Part shown: one piece after another, positions 1 to 9,572 of the stretch
How the letters are laid out: every line of letters begins with the position of its first letter
How positions within the stretch are numbered: the first letter of the stretch is position 1
Source of the DNA: Enterococcus_D sp050529585
GTDB lineage: Bacteria > Bacillota > Bacilli > Lactobacillales > Enterococcaceae
Reading direction: 5' to 3'
Length of the DNA stretch: 64,000 nucleotides
Assembly (NCBI RefSeq): GCF_050529585.1
Contig: NZ_CP172882.1
Span: forward strand, 2,666,001-2,730,000
Notes under the pieces: model-generated
What the model was told of the DNA's origin: nothing
The model's database searches: none
Seen by the model: only the letters and a program-made list of their open reading frames with translations
Program-made: the position numbers and the translations under genes

Positions 1-1004
1 ATGATCGAGGAGATTTGACCTAACATATTCGGTACGTTGCGATTAATGATCGTAATCCGATATGGCGAACGAAAAGCCATTTCAACGGTCGGAAAATTGA
101 CCGAGCGCTTGATCGTACCGAATTCTAAAAACTTCTTCAACGTTCGTGCAGCCATTTTGGCACAATTGACTTCAGCTTCTTCTGTTGAGGCACCTAAATG
201 CGGCAATACCAGCACTTTTTCGTTATGCAACAACTGTTCATCGGCAAAGTCCGTCGTGTAACCTGCCAAACGCCCCTCTTGTAAAGCTTTTAAAATCGCG
301 TCAGTATCTACGATTTCTTTACGCGAAAAATTAAATAGTTTGGTCGTAGCTTTCATTTTGCTGATTTCATCTGTTCCGATCAAGTTTCGGGTATTGTCCA
401 TCAATGGTACATGGACAGTAATAAAATCGCACGTCGAAAATACTTCAGCAATATCGTTGGCACGCTTCACGCGACGAGAGATCGTCCACGCGGTATCCAC
501 AGAAACATATGGATCATACCCGACAACTTCCATCCCCAATCGGTACGCATCGTTGGCCACCATTGCGCCGATCGAACCTAACCCAATAACACCTAATTTC
601 TTTCCTTCTAATTCGGTACCAGCAAATTGACTTTTGTGGGCTTCTGCTTGTTCTTCCACATGATTCCCGCTCAGCGTTTGGACCCACTGCGCCCCTTGAA
701 TGATGGGACGGACACTTAACAACAAGCTAGCCACGACCAATTCTTTAACGGCATTGGCATTGGCACCTGGGGTGTTAAAGACAACGATCCCTTTTTCTGT
801 ACATGACTGAACTGGAATATTATTGGTTCCAGCCCCAGCTCTGGCAACACCGAGCACACTCTTAGGGAAATCATAGTCATGCAATTTTTGACTTCGCAAC
901 AATATTCCTTGCGGTTGTTCACTTTCATTGATGGCGTAATGTTCTGGTTCTAAACGCTGTAATCCTTCTGGTGCAATGGCATTGAATGTTTTGATTTGAA
1001 ACAT
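1..1004 (-). CDS. serA: D-3-phosphoglycerate dehydrogenase, C-terminus cut by window edge
   Basis: This enzyme oxidises 3-phosphoglycerate to 3-phosphohydroxypyruvate with NAD+, the first step of serine biosynthesis. The minus-strand frame opens at ATG 1004 (MFQIKTFNAIAPEG) and stays open to base 1, giving 334 codons. Visible are the Rossmann motif GVIGLGAIG near residue 145, the D-2-hydroxyacid dehydrogenase stretch VHVPLMDNTRNLI, and HLGASTEEAE carrying the catalytic His. The last visible residues (YRITIINRNVPNMLGQIS) look like the start of an ACT domain, so little is missing. It follows serC directly (start codon abuts the serC stop), so the two are translated from one mRNA. Family assignment is firm; the end lies outside the window. 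Confidence 0.93.
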   Translation of the reverse strand, partial: MFQIKTFNAIAPEGLQRLEPEHYAINESEQPQGILLRSQKLHDYDFPKSVLGVARAGAGTNNIPVQSCTEKGIVVFNTPGANANAVKELVVASLLLSVRPIIQGAQWVQTLSGNHVEEQAEAHKSQFAGTELEGKKLGVIGLGSIGAMVANDAYRLGMEVVGYDPYVSVDTAWTISRRVKRANDIAEVFSTCDFITVHVPLMDNTRNLIGTDEISKMKATTKLFNFSRKEIVDTDAILKALQEGRLAGYTTDFADEQLLHNEKVLVLPHLGASTEEAEVNCAKMAARTLKKFLEFGTIKRSVNFPTVEMAFRSPYRITIINRNVPNMLGQISSI

Positions 1005-2084
1005 TTATTTGACCTCCGCTTCGAATGACTGCATAAATTCAACTAACGCTTGGACCCCTTCGATTGGGAATGCATTGTATAGACTCGCACGCATCCCACC
1101 GACAGAACGGTGTCCTTTCAAATTCTCAAAACCAGCTTTGACTGCTTGCTCATTGAATTGGCGGTCTAATTCCTTATCCCCCGTGACGAAAGGAATATTC
1201 GTTAATGAGCGACTATCTTTAGCGACCGGACTGCGAAAAAGTGTTGATGCTTCGATTGCTTGATATAACAAGCCAGCTTTTTTGCGGTCTTGTGCTAGGA
1301 TTTCTTTGACGCCGCCTAATTCTCGGAGCCATTCAAAGACCAATTTAGCGATATAAATCGCATAGGTTGGCGGCGTATTATATAATGAATGATTTTTGGC
1401 TTGCAGGCGGTAATCCAACATTGGGGCAAAAACCGCTTCGTCATTCAATAAATCATCTCTGATGATCACAACCGTCAAACCAGCCGGCCCAATATTCTTT
1501 TGGGCACCCGCATAGATCAACCCAAAATCGGTTACCTGGTAATCATTGGCTAAAATATTCGAAGACATATCCGCTACGATAGGTACATTGCCTACATCTG
1601 GAATTGTTTGAAACGCTGTGCCTTCAATCGTGTTATTGGTAGTAATGTGCACATAGGCCGCATCCTGATCAATCGCTGCTTTGCTGATTTCAGGAATATA
1701 GCTAAATTGTTTATCCGCACTAGATGCAATCACTTCAACAGTCACGTCTTCAATAGCGTTGGCTGCTTCGATCGCTTTTTGCGACCAAGAGCCGGTATGA
1801 ACATACAAGGCTTTTTTATGACGCGCTAAATTCAAAGGAATCGTACTGAATTGTAAACTTGCACCACCTTGTAAGAACAATACTTGATAATTTTCCGGAA
1901 TATCCATCAATTCACGGAGCAAGCTTTCAGCATCTTGAATGATTTCTTCAAATAAGGAGGACCGATGACTCAGCTCCATTACGGACATCCCGCTGTTACG
2001 ATAATCCAAAAGTTCGGATTGCGCTTTTTCCAATACAGTGCGGGGCAAGACGGCGGGACCAGCTGAAAAATTATAAACAGTCAT
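1005..2084 (-). CDS. serC: Phosphoserine aminotransferase
   Basis: SerC is a PLP-dependent class V aminotransferase that converts 3-phosphohydroxypyruvate plus glutamate to phosphoserine in the cytosol. The 359-aa length is normal. The N-terminus MTVYNFSAGPAVLP, the phosphate-binding LQGGAS and the PLP-lysine motif AGAQKNIGPAG are all present, as is the C-terminal HRSVGGMRASLYNA. An AGGAGAG ribosome binding site precedes ATG 2084. It is the first gene of the serC-serA pair; serB is not in the window. An extended -10 promoter lies about 40 bp upstream. Confidence 0.96.
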   Translation of the reverse strand: MTVYNFSAGPAVLPRTVLEKAQSELLDYRNSGMSVMELSHRSSLFEEIIQDAESLLRELMDIPENYQVLFLQGGASLQFSTIPLNLARHKKALYVHTGSWSQKAIEAANAIEDVTVEVIASSADKQFSYIPEISKAAIDQDAAYVHITTNNTIEGTAFQTIPDVGNVPIVADMSSNILANDYQVTDFGLIYAGAQKNIGPAGLTVVIIRDDLLNDEAVFAPMLDYRLQAKNHSLYNTPPTYAIYIAKLVFEWLRELGGVKEILAQDRKKAGLLYQAIEASTLFRSPVAKDSRSLTNIPFVTGDKELDRQFNEQAVKAGFENLKGHRSVGGMRASLYNAFPIEGVQALVEFMQSFEAEVK

Positions 2085-2120
2085 ACAAAAATCTCTCCTT
2101 CATTGTTAGATGTGAAAACA

Positions 2121-2126
2121 ATTATA
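2121..2126 (-). promoter_or_regulatory. Candidate -10 of serC-serA promoter
   Basis: On the minus strand TGTTATAAT forms an extended -10 element about 37 bp before the serC start. The -35 region at 17 bp (TTCTTT) is weak, so the call rests on the -10 box. Confidence 0.5.
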
Positions 2127-2157
2127 ACAGATAAGATTGTATGAAAGAAGACTTAAA

Positions 2158-2198
2158 AGAAAAAATGAATTGGAATTTTCAGAAAAAATTACCAATTC
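2158..2198 (-). terminator. Terminator after the alpha/beta hydrolase gene
   Basis: The minus strand carries an imperfect inverted repeat GAATTGG...CCAATTC with a second paired stretch AATTTT/AAAATT inside it, followed by ATTTTTTC. It starts 15 bp after the stop at 2213. Confidence 0.7.
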
Positions 2199-2212
2199 CT
2201 TAACGTTCGTGA

Positions 2213-3136
2213 TTATTGACTTTTTTCTGACAGCCATTTCCTCATTTCTTTATAAACGATCATATGTTGTTTCTCATTTAAAATTTCATGACGGCCATTT
2301 TCAAGTAAATACACCGTAATGTCAGTATTTGCTTCAAGCTGCTGTGCCAACTGATATACGCTTTTTCCGTAATGACCAACTGGATCTTGGTCGCCAGATA
2401 TCAAAAGCAACGGCAACTGTGGATCAATTGTTTGTAGCTGCTTCCTATCACTCGCAGATTTAGTCAGCGCAAATAAATCACGATATGCAGCCAACGAGAA
2501 ATGAAACTGTGTATGCGGATCTTGCAGATAGAGGTCGACTTGTGCTTCATCGCTAGATAACCAGTCCTTTGTCGTTCGATTTGGGCGGAACCGTTGATTA
2601 TGTTTGCCAAACACCAATTGATCCATGATTTGATACGGCCATTCATACTTCGCAAAGGGCTTTAATAACTGAGTGACGAACTGCGCGCTTTTCATCAAGA
2701 TAGCTGGCTCCATCGTCGTCCCCATAATGATTGCTCCATTCAATGGTTGCGGTTGTCGAAAAAGATAATTGCGCAAAACCAACGAACCCATGCTATGACC
2801 CAAAATAAAATACGGACACTCTGGATATCGCGCAGCAGCTAGCTGATGAATCAACCCACAATCATCTACCAAAACTTGCGCGCCGCCTTCTTCCCCAAAA
2901 TGACCATACTTTCCTTTCTTCCCCGCTGTTTCCCCATGACCTACGTGATCATGTCCAATAACGACATAGCCCAAAGAAACCAAAAACCTGGCAAAATCAT
3001 CATAACGCGCAATATGTTCAATCATACCATGGATCAGCTGCACCACGCCGATCGGTTCGATATCTGGAGACCAAGACTGGATGTGTACTGTGTCCTGTCC
3101 ATTGGATGATCTGATTGATTCAACTGAATGATTCAT
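2213..3136 (-). CDS. Alpha/beta hydrolase, monoacylglycerol lipase/lysophospholipase type
   Basis: This is a 307-aa cytosolic serine hydrolase of the Hydrolase_4 (PldB-like) group, which hydrolyses lipid esters such as monoacylglycerols or lysophospholipids. The catalytic triad can be read directly: the nucleophile elbow GHSMGS near residue 114, the acid in GDQDPVG near residue 254, and the His in NGRHEILNE near residue 285. The oxyanion-hole segment VVQLIHGMIEHIARY is present near residue 35. There is no signal peptide. GAGGG precedes ATG 3136. It is transcribed alone, between terminators at 2158-2198 and 3217-3255. The exact substrate cannot be read from sequence. Confidence 0.88.
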   Translation of the reverse strand: MNHSVESIRSSNGQDTVHIQSWSPDIEPIGVVQLIHGMIEHIARYDDFARFLVSLGYVVIGHDHVGHGETAGKKGKYGHFGEEGGAQVLVDDCGLIHQLAAARYPECPYFILGHSMGSLVLRNYLFRQPQPLNGAIIMGTTMEPAILMKSAQFVTQLLKPFAKYEWPYQIMDQLVFGKHNQRFRPNRTTKDWLSSDEAQVDLYLQDPHTQFHFSLAAYRDLFALTKSASDRKQLQTIDPQLPLLLISGDQDPVGHYGKSVYQLAQQLEANTDITVYLLENGRHEILNEKQHMIVYKEMRKWLSEKSQ

Positions 3137-3216
3137 CTTTGTCCCTCTTTCACATGTTTTAGTTTACTTCTTCATTATACATGGAATGTCGCTTATAAAG
3201 TAGGACGTCCTTTCTC

Positions 3217-3255
3217 CAAAAAAAATAGACACAGATCCCATCGATCCATGTCTAT
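3217..3255 (-). terminator. Terminator of the GH2/GH43/ABC operon
   Basis: On the minus strand ATAGACA...TGTCTAT forms a stem with an inner GATC/GATC pairing and is followed by eight T. It begins about 27 bp after the stop of the last operon gene (3283). Confidence 0.8.
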
Positions 3256-3282
3256 ATATCATACATTCAGTGATAAAAAGAA

Positions 3283-5058
3283 CTATTTTCTCCGTCGAAG
3301 GTTGATTTCTTTGATTTTAGCCAAATCAACTTTAGGTACTCTCTTTGGATCTAATAAACCATTGACCTCTTGCTCCACATCTGTCAATTGGGTATAGCAA
3401 TAGCCAGTGATATACGGTAAATCCTGAATGGCTTGATGAATTGCATCAAACCTTTCCATAAAAGCATCCTGATCTTTTACTTGATTGCCGTACCCCCAAT
3501 CTTTCTCAGAATCTGTCGTAAAAGCGATTCCACCAAACTCTGAGATAATGATGGGCTGGCCTTGATAACGATATCCATGGGCAAACGCAAACCAATCATT
3601 ATTGAACATTTGCTGATTGGTCACAATTGCTTCTTTGTCTCCATACCGCTGGCTAAACAATGCGCCTGCTTCTTCATAATCATGCAAAGTCAAGATATCA
3701 GAAACAGTATGTTCCCAGCCATCATTGGTAATTACTGGTCGGTGGCTGTCGATGGCTTTGGTCAAATGATAAATGCCCTCTGTCAATTGTTGGGGTTTTG
3801 TCAATGAATGAATGCCTTTTATTCCCCATGATTCATTGAACGGTACCCAAGTAATCACAGAAGGGTGATTATAATGCTGCGATACAATCGATGTCCACTC
3901 CTCAGTCAGATGTTGAATTGCTGTATCATTGAAAGTATACGTAGAAGGCATTTCAACCCAAACTAGCAAGCCCATTTGATCACATAGATATAAGAAACGC
4001 GCATCTTCAATTTTTTGATGTTTTCTTAACCCGTTATACCCCATCTCTAGTATACGTTCTAAATCAATTTTCATTGCATCAATCGAAGGAGGTGTAATAC
4101 CCGAATCTGGCCAATACCCTTGATCCAAAATCAAACGTTGATATAATTTTTCATTATTCAGTAAGATTTGCCCCTCTTCGATAGCGATTTTGCGCATCCC
4201 ACAATAGCTGCTGACTTCATCGATGACATGCAAGGATTCATCAAGCAAGCGATAATCAATATCGTATAAGTCTGGATGGAGTGGATGCCAAGCTTTTGTC
4301 CCCCAACAAGCATCTTCTTTTACTCTTGTATCTAACACGATTGGGGCTGCTTCATGGGTCAGTGCTGTGATTGTTTTACTGACCGGTTCCCCAGCAAAAC
4401 TCAAGTTGATTTCTAGATACAGTTTTGCTTCGTTCAACGATGCATAACTTCCCCGCCTTTTCACTTGCGGTTCAAAAATCATCTGATCACGATCTAGATC
4501 CGGGGTCACTTTGACTTGTTCCAAATAATATGCTGGTGTTTTTTCAAGCCACACTGACTTCCAAATTCCAGTCGTTTGCACATACCAGCAACCGAAATTG
4601 TCTTTCAACCAACGTTGCTTCCCTCTTGGTTGATCACAAGCCAATGAATCTTCCACGCGAATGACTAATTGATTGTCTCCATCGCGTAATTCACTGTCGA
4701 TCAAAAAAGAAAAACGACTATACGCACCTTGATGCCGACCAATTTTCTGTCCATTGACCCAAACCTCAGTTACATAATCTACGCCTTCGAAATAAAGAGT
4801 CACTGGCTGATTTGCTTGCGCTTGAAATGTTTTTTGATACCACAAAATACTGTGGTGACTTTCATCATGGATTCCACTTGCTTTGGTTTCATAGGTAAAT
4901 GGCACTTGGATCTCATGCTGTTGTTCAAATCCTTGAAACCAGTTTTCTTTTTTACCTTTGTTTTCATCATCAAAGGCGAAAGCCCACTTGCCATCTAAAG
5001 ATGTCCACCCTGGGCGGATAAATTGAGGCTGTGGATGCGTCGTACGATCGATTGTCAT
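3283..5058 (-). CDS. Glycoside hydrolase family 2 enzyme (beta-galactosidase/beta-glucuronidase-like)
   Basis: This 591-aa enzyme has the GH2 order: N-terminal jelly-roll sugar-binding domain (about 1-180), immunoglobulin-like domain (about 180-290) and TIM barrel (about 295-590). The acid/base Glu409 lies in WVPFNESWG and the nucleophile Glu507 in IISEFGG. There is no signal peptide, so it acts on imported oligosaccharides. AAGGAG precedes ATG 5058, and only 4 bp separate it from the GH43 gene upstream, so it is the last gene of the operon. It resembles the other GH2 of the cluster (6500-8293) over its whole length, which suggests an old duplication with divided specificity. The sugar specificity cannot be read. 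Confidence 0.92.
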   Translation of the reverse strand: MTIDRTTHPQPQFIRPGWTSLDGKWAFAFDDENKGKKENWFQGFEQQHEIQVPFTYETKASGIHDESHHSILWYQKTFQAQANQPVTLYFEGVDYVTEVWVNGQKIGRHQGAYSRFSFLIDSELRDGDNQLVIRVEDSLACDQPRGKQRWLKDNFGCWYVQTTGIWKSVWLEKTPAYYLEQVKVTPDLDRDQMIFEPQVKRRGSYASLNEAKLYLEINLSFAGEPVSKTITALTHEAAPIVLDTRVKEDACWGTKAWHPLHPDLYDIDYRLLDESLHVIDEVSSYCGMRKIAIEEGQILLNNEKLYQRLILDQGYWPDSGITPPSIDAMKIDLERILEMGYNGLRKHQKIEDARFLYLCDQMGLLVWVEMPSTYTFNDTAIQHLTEEWTSIVSQHYNHPSVITWVPFNESWGIKGIHSLTKPQQLTEGIYHLTKAIDSHRPVITNDGWEHTVSDILTLHDYEEAGALFSQRYGDKEAIVTNQQMFNNDWFAFAHGYRYQGQPIIISEFGGIAFTTDSEKDWGYGNQVKDQDAFMERFDAIHQAIQDLPYITGYCYTQLTDVEQEVNGLLDPKRVPKVDLAKIKEINLRRRK

Positions 5059-5062
5059 ATAC

Positions 5063-6469
5063 TTACTCCTTATCTATTTGAATAATTTCCAAACGGTCTA
5101 CTTGGACGGTATCAACACCAATTTCGGAGGAGAGGTTAATTTCCTCGATACCTTTTGACAAAGATAGCCGAACATGGACCGGTTGATAATATTGTGATGG
5201 ATGCACATTAACCGTCTGCACCCTATCATTACTGACAATATTGAATTGAATTGGTTCTGATAAGCTCATATAATCAGGTGTTTTTACATAAGCAACCACT
5301 AAATAGTCACTGGTCGTGTCAATCTGCGCTTTGAAGGACAACTGTTCATTTGTTGATTCAAAGCCAGCAACGACTTTCTTAGAGAGGGCTGTTTCATCCT
5401 CTATGATGGATAAATCGCCTATTTTTTCTGCATCCTTTGCTGCAAACCGCATCCGATTTGGTTCACCTTCGGGTAGCGTTTGTGTTTCCCATTCATCCAG
5501 CGGTTGCCCCAAAACTAATTTGCCTGATGCATCCCAGTCAAAGGATTGCAAACGGATCGAACGCTGCCACCCGGAATGATCCCAGCGGGCAGCATGATAG
5601 ATCAGCCAGTCTTCTGAATCATCTTTTGATTTAGCAAACCCATTGTGACCTGGACCAAATACCTTATCTGTCTGCTGGAAAATCGGTTCGGTTTCTTTGG
5701 TCCAATTGGCTTTGACCAATGGATCTTCGCTTATCGCCAGCGTCAGCAGACCTAAGGCGTAATCATTATCCCAACTGCCACTGCCGGAATAAACAAGATT
5801 GATGGTATCATCTTTGACAATCACTTGCGGCGCCTCATTGATTAATGGCGTCTGCTTCATCTCCCAGTCGTATTCTGGTTCAGAAATCAATTGCTTTTCG
5901 CCCCGTACCGAGGTAAGGGAAGTCATTTCCGCAATGTAAATATTTTGGGCCACGTTTTCATAACCCGCCCAACCTGACCAAATGAAATAGTTGGTATCTC
6001 CTAGCGTCAAAACCGTCCCGTCGATTGCAAAGGTATCATCCATTCCCCTCATTTCAGATAAAACCCATTCATCTGAGTAAGGATCCGCTTGTTCATTGAC
6101 CAGCGCATACATACGATGGGTCTGTGATGGCTTGTTAGCAGCAAAATAAACGATCCATTTCCCCTCGATATAATGAAGCTCAGGCGCCCAAATATTTTCT
6201 AGATCAGCGGGCATTTCCCATATCACTTTTTCTTCACCAGCAGCAACATCCGTCAAATGTTCAGAACGCCAAAGCGTGAGATTATTGCCAGTTGTTTTGG
6301 TATAGTAATAAAAATCATCTGTTTGCAGCACCCACGGATCCGCACCGTCATTGTCAATGATTGGTGTGAAGTCATCCACAACCGCGCTTTGGGTCGTGCT
6401 GTTTCCACAACCACTCATACTCAATGTTGCTGCAACTATAAAGCCCAATAAAACCCCTCTTTTCTTCAT
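5063..6469 (-). CDS. GH43-type glycosidase lipoprotein
   Basis: The 468-aa product starts with a lipoprotein signal (MKKRGVLLGF..LSMSGC, lipidated Cys21), so it should be anchored outside the membrane. Residues about 35-310 look like the five-bladed GH43 propeller: the catalytic-base Asp in GADPWV (residue 44), the segment NIWAPELHYI, the pKa-modulating Asp in IDGTVL, and the general-acid Glu in INEAPQVI. A C-terminal beta-rich stretch (about 345-468) could be a carbohydrate-binding module. GH43 members usually act on arabinose- or xylose-containing glycans. It sits between two cytosolic GH2 genes, consistent with outside trimming followed by import and inside cleavage. AGGAG lies 7 bp before ATG 6469. 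Confidence 0.85.
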   Translation of the reverse strand: MKKRGVLLGFIVAATLSMSGCGNSTTQSAVVDDFTPIIDNDGADPWVLQTDDFYYYTKTTGNNLTLWRSEHLTDVAAGEEKVIWEMPADLENIWAPELHYIEGKWIVYFAANKPSQTHRMYALVNEQADPYSDEWVLSEMRGMDDTFAIDGTVLTLGDTNYFIWSGWAGYENVAQNIYIAEMTSLTSVRGEKQLISEPEYDWEMKQTPLINEAPQVIVKDDTINLVYSGSGSWDNDYALGLLTLAISEDPLVKANWTKETEPIFQQTDKVFGPGHNGFAKSKDDSEDWLIYHAARWDHSGWQRSIRLQSFDWDASGKLVLGQPLDEWETQTLPEGEPNRMRFAAKDAEKIGDLSIIEDETALSKKVVAGFESTNEQLSFKAQIDTTSDYLVVAYVKTPDYMSLSEPIQFNIVSNDRVQTVNVHPSQYYQPVHVRLSLSKGIEEINLSSEIGVDTVQVDRLEIIQIDKE

Positions 6470-6499
6470 CTATTGTCTCCTTTTGGTCGTATTGAACGA

Positions 6500-8293
6500 C
6501 TAATCGACTTGAGGCACGTGGAACTGATCATTGATTTTTTTGATTTCAGCCAACGGAACTTTCGGTTGGCGATCATAGGTAAGCAAGCCATTGATTTCTT
6601 GTTCGACATCCGTCATCTGCGTATAGCAATAGCCCCATAGTCCCACTGACTGATAGACAGCCGACATGATTCTTTGGTAGTCCTTGAGAAAGTCAGCCTC
6701 AGTATCAGCAGAAGTATATCCCCAGCCAGGCTGTCCTGACACGTCAAAACCAATACCGCCAAACTCAGTCAATAAAATAGGCTGATCTTGATAAACAAAC
6801 CCATTGGCAAAGATTGGCCAAGCAGAAGTCTTTCTTGACACCAGATTTTCTCGCGTGCTTAGAGACTTTTTGAAATAGGCATATTTCTCAGATTCTTCTT
6901 CGGTCCCATGAGCATAATTATGCAGCGCGCAAATATCGGTTTCGGTCATCGCCCAGCCATCATTTGAAATCACCAAACGACTCGGATCCAAGGCATGGAT
7001 AAAATGATACATACTTTGGGAAAAATGCTGCTGCTGCCGATCATGACCGATCGAAGGAACACCCCAACTTTCATTGATCGGCACCCAAGTCACAATTGAT
7101 GGATGATTGATGTCGCGGTCAATAATTTCGCCCCATTCGTGCATCAGCCGGGTAACGGATCGTTCATTGTAAATCGCTGGCGCAGCACACTCGCCCCATA
7201 CCATAAAACCTAATGTATCAGCCCAATATAAAAAACGCGGATCTTCAGTTTTCTGATGTTTGCGGCACCCATTGAAGCCCATTTCTTTCGTCAATAAAAT
7301 ATCTTGTTGAAAAGCATCATCCGTTGGTGCAGTCAACAGACCACTTGGCCAGTATCCTTGATCTAAGACTAATTTTTGATAATATGGTTTATTATTTAAG
7401 TAAACCATCCCATTCTCTGTATGAACCTTCCGCATCCCAAAGTAACTTTGAACTGTATCGAGAAGCACAACCTTTTGTTTAAGGGTAAACTTGATATCAA
7501 ACAATTGCGGATTTTCTGGTGTCCAAGACCAGCCATCGTTATGGAAATTCGTTCTAAAAATATATTCTTGAAATAAATCAACAACGAAGACAGTCTTTGT
7601 TTCGTTTAATGAAATAGATCCTGCAGCAACTGCAATTTCCCCAAATGTGATCTCGTAGCCTAAGGATAGGTCATTGACCCATTTGCTGATTTCAGCCGTG
7701 ATTTCGATTTTCCCGTCATCGAAACGAGGAACTAGTTTTGTTTTTTGCAAATGGACCTCTTGCACCACTTCTAACCAGACAGTTTGCCAGATTCCAGTAG
7801 AATTCGTGTACCAAATCGCTGCCGATTCTGCCTCCCAGAATTGTTTCCCCCGTGGAATACTCTCATCATCGTGTTGGTCATAGGCACGAACCGCCACGCG
7901 TTGTTTGCCATTTGCATTCAGTTGATGGGTAATATCTACATCAAAGGACGTGTGCCCACCAATATGATTTTTGACATGTTGTCCGTTGATATATATATCA
8001 GCTTCATAGTCAACCGCACCAAAATGCAAAATCACGCGTTCTCCCTTGTTGACCGTCACATTAAATTCTCGCATGTACCAAACAATATCATGGGGCGTGC
8101 GGTCTCCGATACCACTTGCTATACTTTGATAGACGAAAGGGACATTGATTTTATGCTGGTAGTAAGAGACATCGTCATACCACTTATTTACTATCCCTTG
8201 ATCCTTGTCATCATACATAAACAACCATTCACCATTCAAATTTACCCAGCTATCCCGGACAAATTGCGGCCTTGGGTATTCTGTTCTCTTCAT
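6500..8293 (-). CDS. Glycoside hydrolase family 2 enzyme, paralogue of the downstream GH2
   Basis: This 597-aa protein has the same three-domain GH2 build as the enzyme at 3283-5058. Acid/base Glu408 lies in WVPINESWG and nucleophile Glu510 in LLTEFGG. Shared landmarks with the paralogue include LDQGYWP, the KHQK(I/T)ED(A/P)RFLY segment, and a WGY(C)YTQ-type C-terminal block before a (D)VEQE(V/I)NGLL motif. There is no signal peptide, so it is cytosolic. GGAGG precedes ATG 8293. It is followed 30 bp later by the GH43 lipoprotein. The two GH2 enzymes probably cut different linkages or ends of the same imported glycan (inference). Confidence 0.92.
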   Translation of the reverse strand: MKRTEYPRPQFVRDSWVNLNGEWLFMYDDKDQGIVNKWYDDVSYYQHKINVPFVYQSIASGIGDRTPHDIVWYMREFNVTVNKGERVILHFGAVDYEADIYINGQHVKNHIGGHTSFDVDITHQLNANGKQRVAVRAYDQHDDESIPRGKQFWEAESAAIWYTNSTGIWQTVWLEVVQEVHLQKTKLVPRFDDGKIEITAEISKWVNDLSLGYEITFGEIAVAAGSISLNETKTVFVVDLFQEYIFRTNFHNDGWSWTPENPQLFDIKFTLKQKVVLLDTVQSYFGMRKVHTENGMVYLNNKPYYQKLVLDQGYWPSGLLTAPTDDAFQQDILLTKEMGFNGCRKHQKTEDPRFLYWADTLGFMVWGECAAPAIYNERSVTRLMHEWGEIIDRDINHPSIVTWVPINESWGVPSIGHDRQQQHFSQSMYHFIHALDPSRLVISNDGWAMTETDICALHNYAHGTEEESEKYAYFKKSLSTRENLVSRKTSAWPIFANGFVYQDQPILLTEFGGIGFDVSGQPGWGYTSADTEADFLKDYQRIMSAVYQSVGLWGYCYTQMTDVEQEINGLLTYDRQPKVPLAEIKKINDQFHVPQVD

Positions 8294-8305
8294 ATTTGCC
8301 TCCTG

Positions 8306-8716
8306 TTAAGCCAAATTTTTCTTTAATCGTATCGATTTATTTTTGGCAATCAATAATACACCCGCTGTCATACCTAAAATCAAACTAATAAAATCTAAAA
8401 TAAAATAGGATAGTACGCCTTGAATCATCATATAGATACCCATCTTCAGATGAATTTGATCATCTTTGATGTACTTTTTACTTAACAAGACATTAACGAT
8501 ACCCAAACCAATCAATATCACGCCAAAACTACTAACAAACAAAAAGATATTGCCATAATTCGCGTCTAATTGTTTTAAATAAGTCAAGTTACTGCTGTTA
8601 AAACCAAAGAGGTTTAATTGATTGCCTAAACCATAAAAAACAATCGTGATCAACCCATCAATGATTTGCCACATACCCATGATAAGAACCAAATATCGTT
8701 CATTTTTTCTACTCAT
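8306..8716 (-). CDS. Small four-helix membrane protein of unknown function
   Basis: I do not recognise this 136-aa protein. It shows four hydrophobic stretches of membrane-spanning length (about 8-28, 56-78, 90-108 and 109-124) and a basic C-terminal tail (KNKSIRLKKNLA). It lies inside the sugar operon, 4 bp after the permease gene and 12 bp before the GH2 gene, so it is co-transcribed. It could be an accessory subunit of the importer or a membrane anchor for a partner. Nothing in the sequence decides this. Confidence 0.75.
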   Translation of the reverse strand: MSRKNERYLVLIMGMWQIIDGLITIVFYGLGNQLNLFGFNSSNLTYLKQLDANYGNIFLFVSSFGVILIGLGIVNVLLSKKYIKDDQIHLKMGIYMMIQGVLSYFILDFISLILGMTAGVLLIAKNKSIRLKKNLA

Positions 8717-8720
8717 TTTT

Positions 8721-9557
8721 TTATCCTTTCACACCAACTGATAGGGACATTGACTGTAAAAAGTATTTTTGCGCGAACAAATACAACAGAAATGTTGGAA
8801 TAATCGCAATTAATGCACCTGCCATTAATAAAGTCGGTTGCGCTTGATACATCCCTTGCAACAACTGCAAGCCCGAGGTGATTGGCATTTTTTCAATATC
8901 ATTAAAGACGATGGACGGCCATAAGAAATCATTCCATGAGCCCGTAAATGAAAATAAGGCAACAACGAGTAGGACTGGCTTGATCAAAGGCAAAATAATA
9001 CGCATGAAAATCGTAAAATCATTAGCTCCATCGATTTGGGCAGCTTCATCAAAATCTTTAGGGATATTGTCCATGAACTGTTTGACCAGAAATATATTGA
9101 AGACCCCAGCAGCCCCAGGAACAATCATTGCCAATGGCGTATTGACCCAGCCAAAAATATCAACAATTTTATAAAGCGGAATCAGGTTCACAACTGAGGG
9201 AAACATCATCGTTGCTAACAAGAAAGAAAAAAGCACATTTTTCCCGCGAAACTGCAAACGACTATAAGCAAACGCAGAAAAAGATACAACGATCAATACC
9301 AATAATGTGTGACTGATTGAAATAAACATTGAATTCATAAACCATTTCACTAAAGGTGTACTCGTGTTATTGACTAATAGTTCTGTGTAATTCGTCAGGA
9401 CCCATTCGATCGGTAAAATTTTGAAACCAGCAGTCATTAATTCCATCTCTGATTTAAACGAAGTCAGTACACCATATAATAACGGCACTAGCCAAATCGC
9501 TGCCATTACTAGAAGAAAGATAAATGCAACGAACGATGAAATTGTTCTTTTTTTCAT
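8721..9557 (-). CDS. ABC sugar transporter permease, MalG type
   Basis: This 278-aa inner-membrane subunit of a CUT1-family carbohydrate importer has about six transmembrane helices. The cytosolic EAA loop that docks the ATPase is seen as FDEAAQIDGANDFTIFMRI near residue 180, typical of MalG-like proteins. I place the start at the second ATG (9557) because AAGGAGG lies 9 bp before it, while the ATG at 9563 is only 3 bp from the same site. The partner permease is 10 bp upstream. No ATP-binding gene for this importer is present in the window, so a shared MsmK-like ATPase is expected. Confidence 0.93.
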   Translation of the reverse strand: MKKRTISSFVAFIFLLVMAAIWLVPLLYGVLTSFKSEMELMTAGFKILPIEWVLTNYTELLVNNTSTPLVKWFMNSMFISISHTLLVLIVVSFSAFAYSRLQFRGKNVLFSFLLATMMFPSVVNLIPLYKIVDIFGWVNTPLAMIVPGAAGVFNIFLVKQFMDNIPKDFDEAAQIDGANDFTIFMRIILPLIKPVLLVVALFSFTGSWNDFLWPSIVFNDIEKMPITSGLQLLQGMYQAQPTLLMAGALIAIIPTFLLYLFAQKYFLQSMSLSVGVKG

Positions 9558-9572
9558 ACTCATGGACCTCCT

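Noticed and set aside
7784..8326. Plus-strand frame of 180 aa opposite the GH2 gene
   Set aside because: It is the antisense of a well-supported GH2 coding region, with no ribosome binding site and an improbable residue composition.
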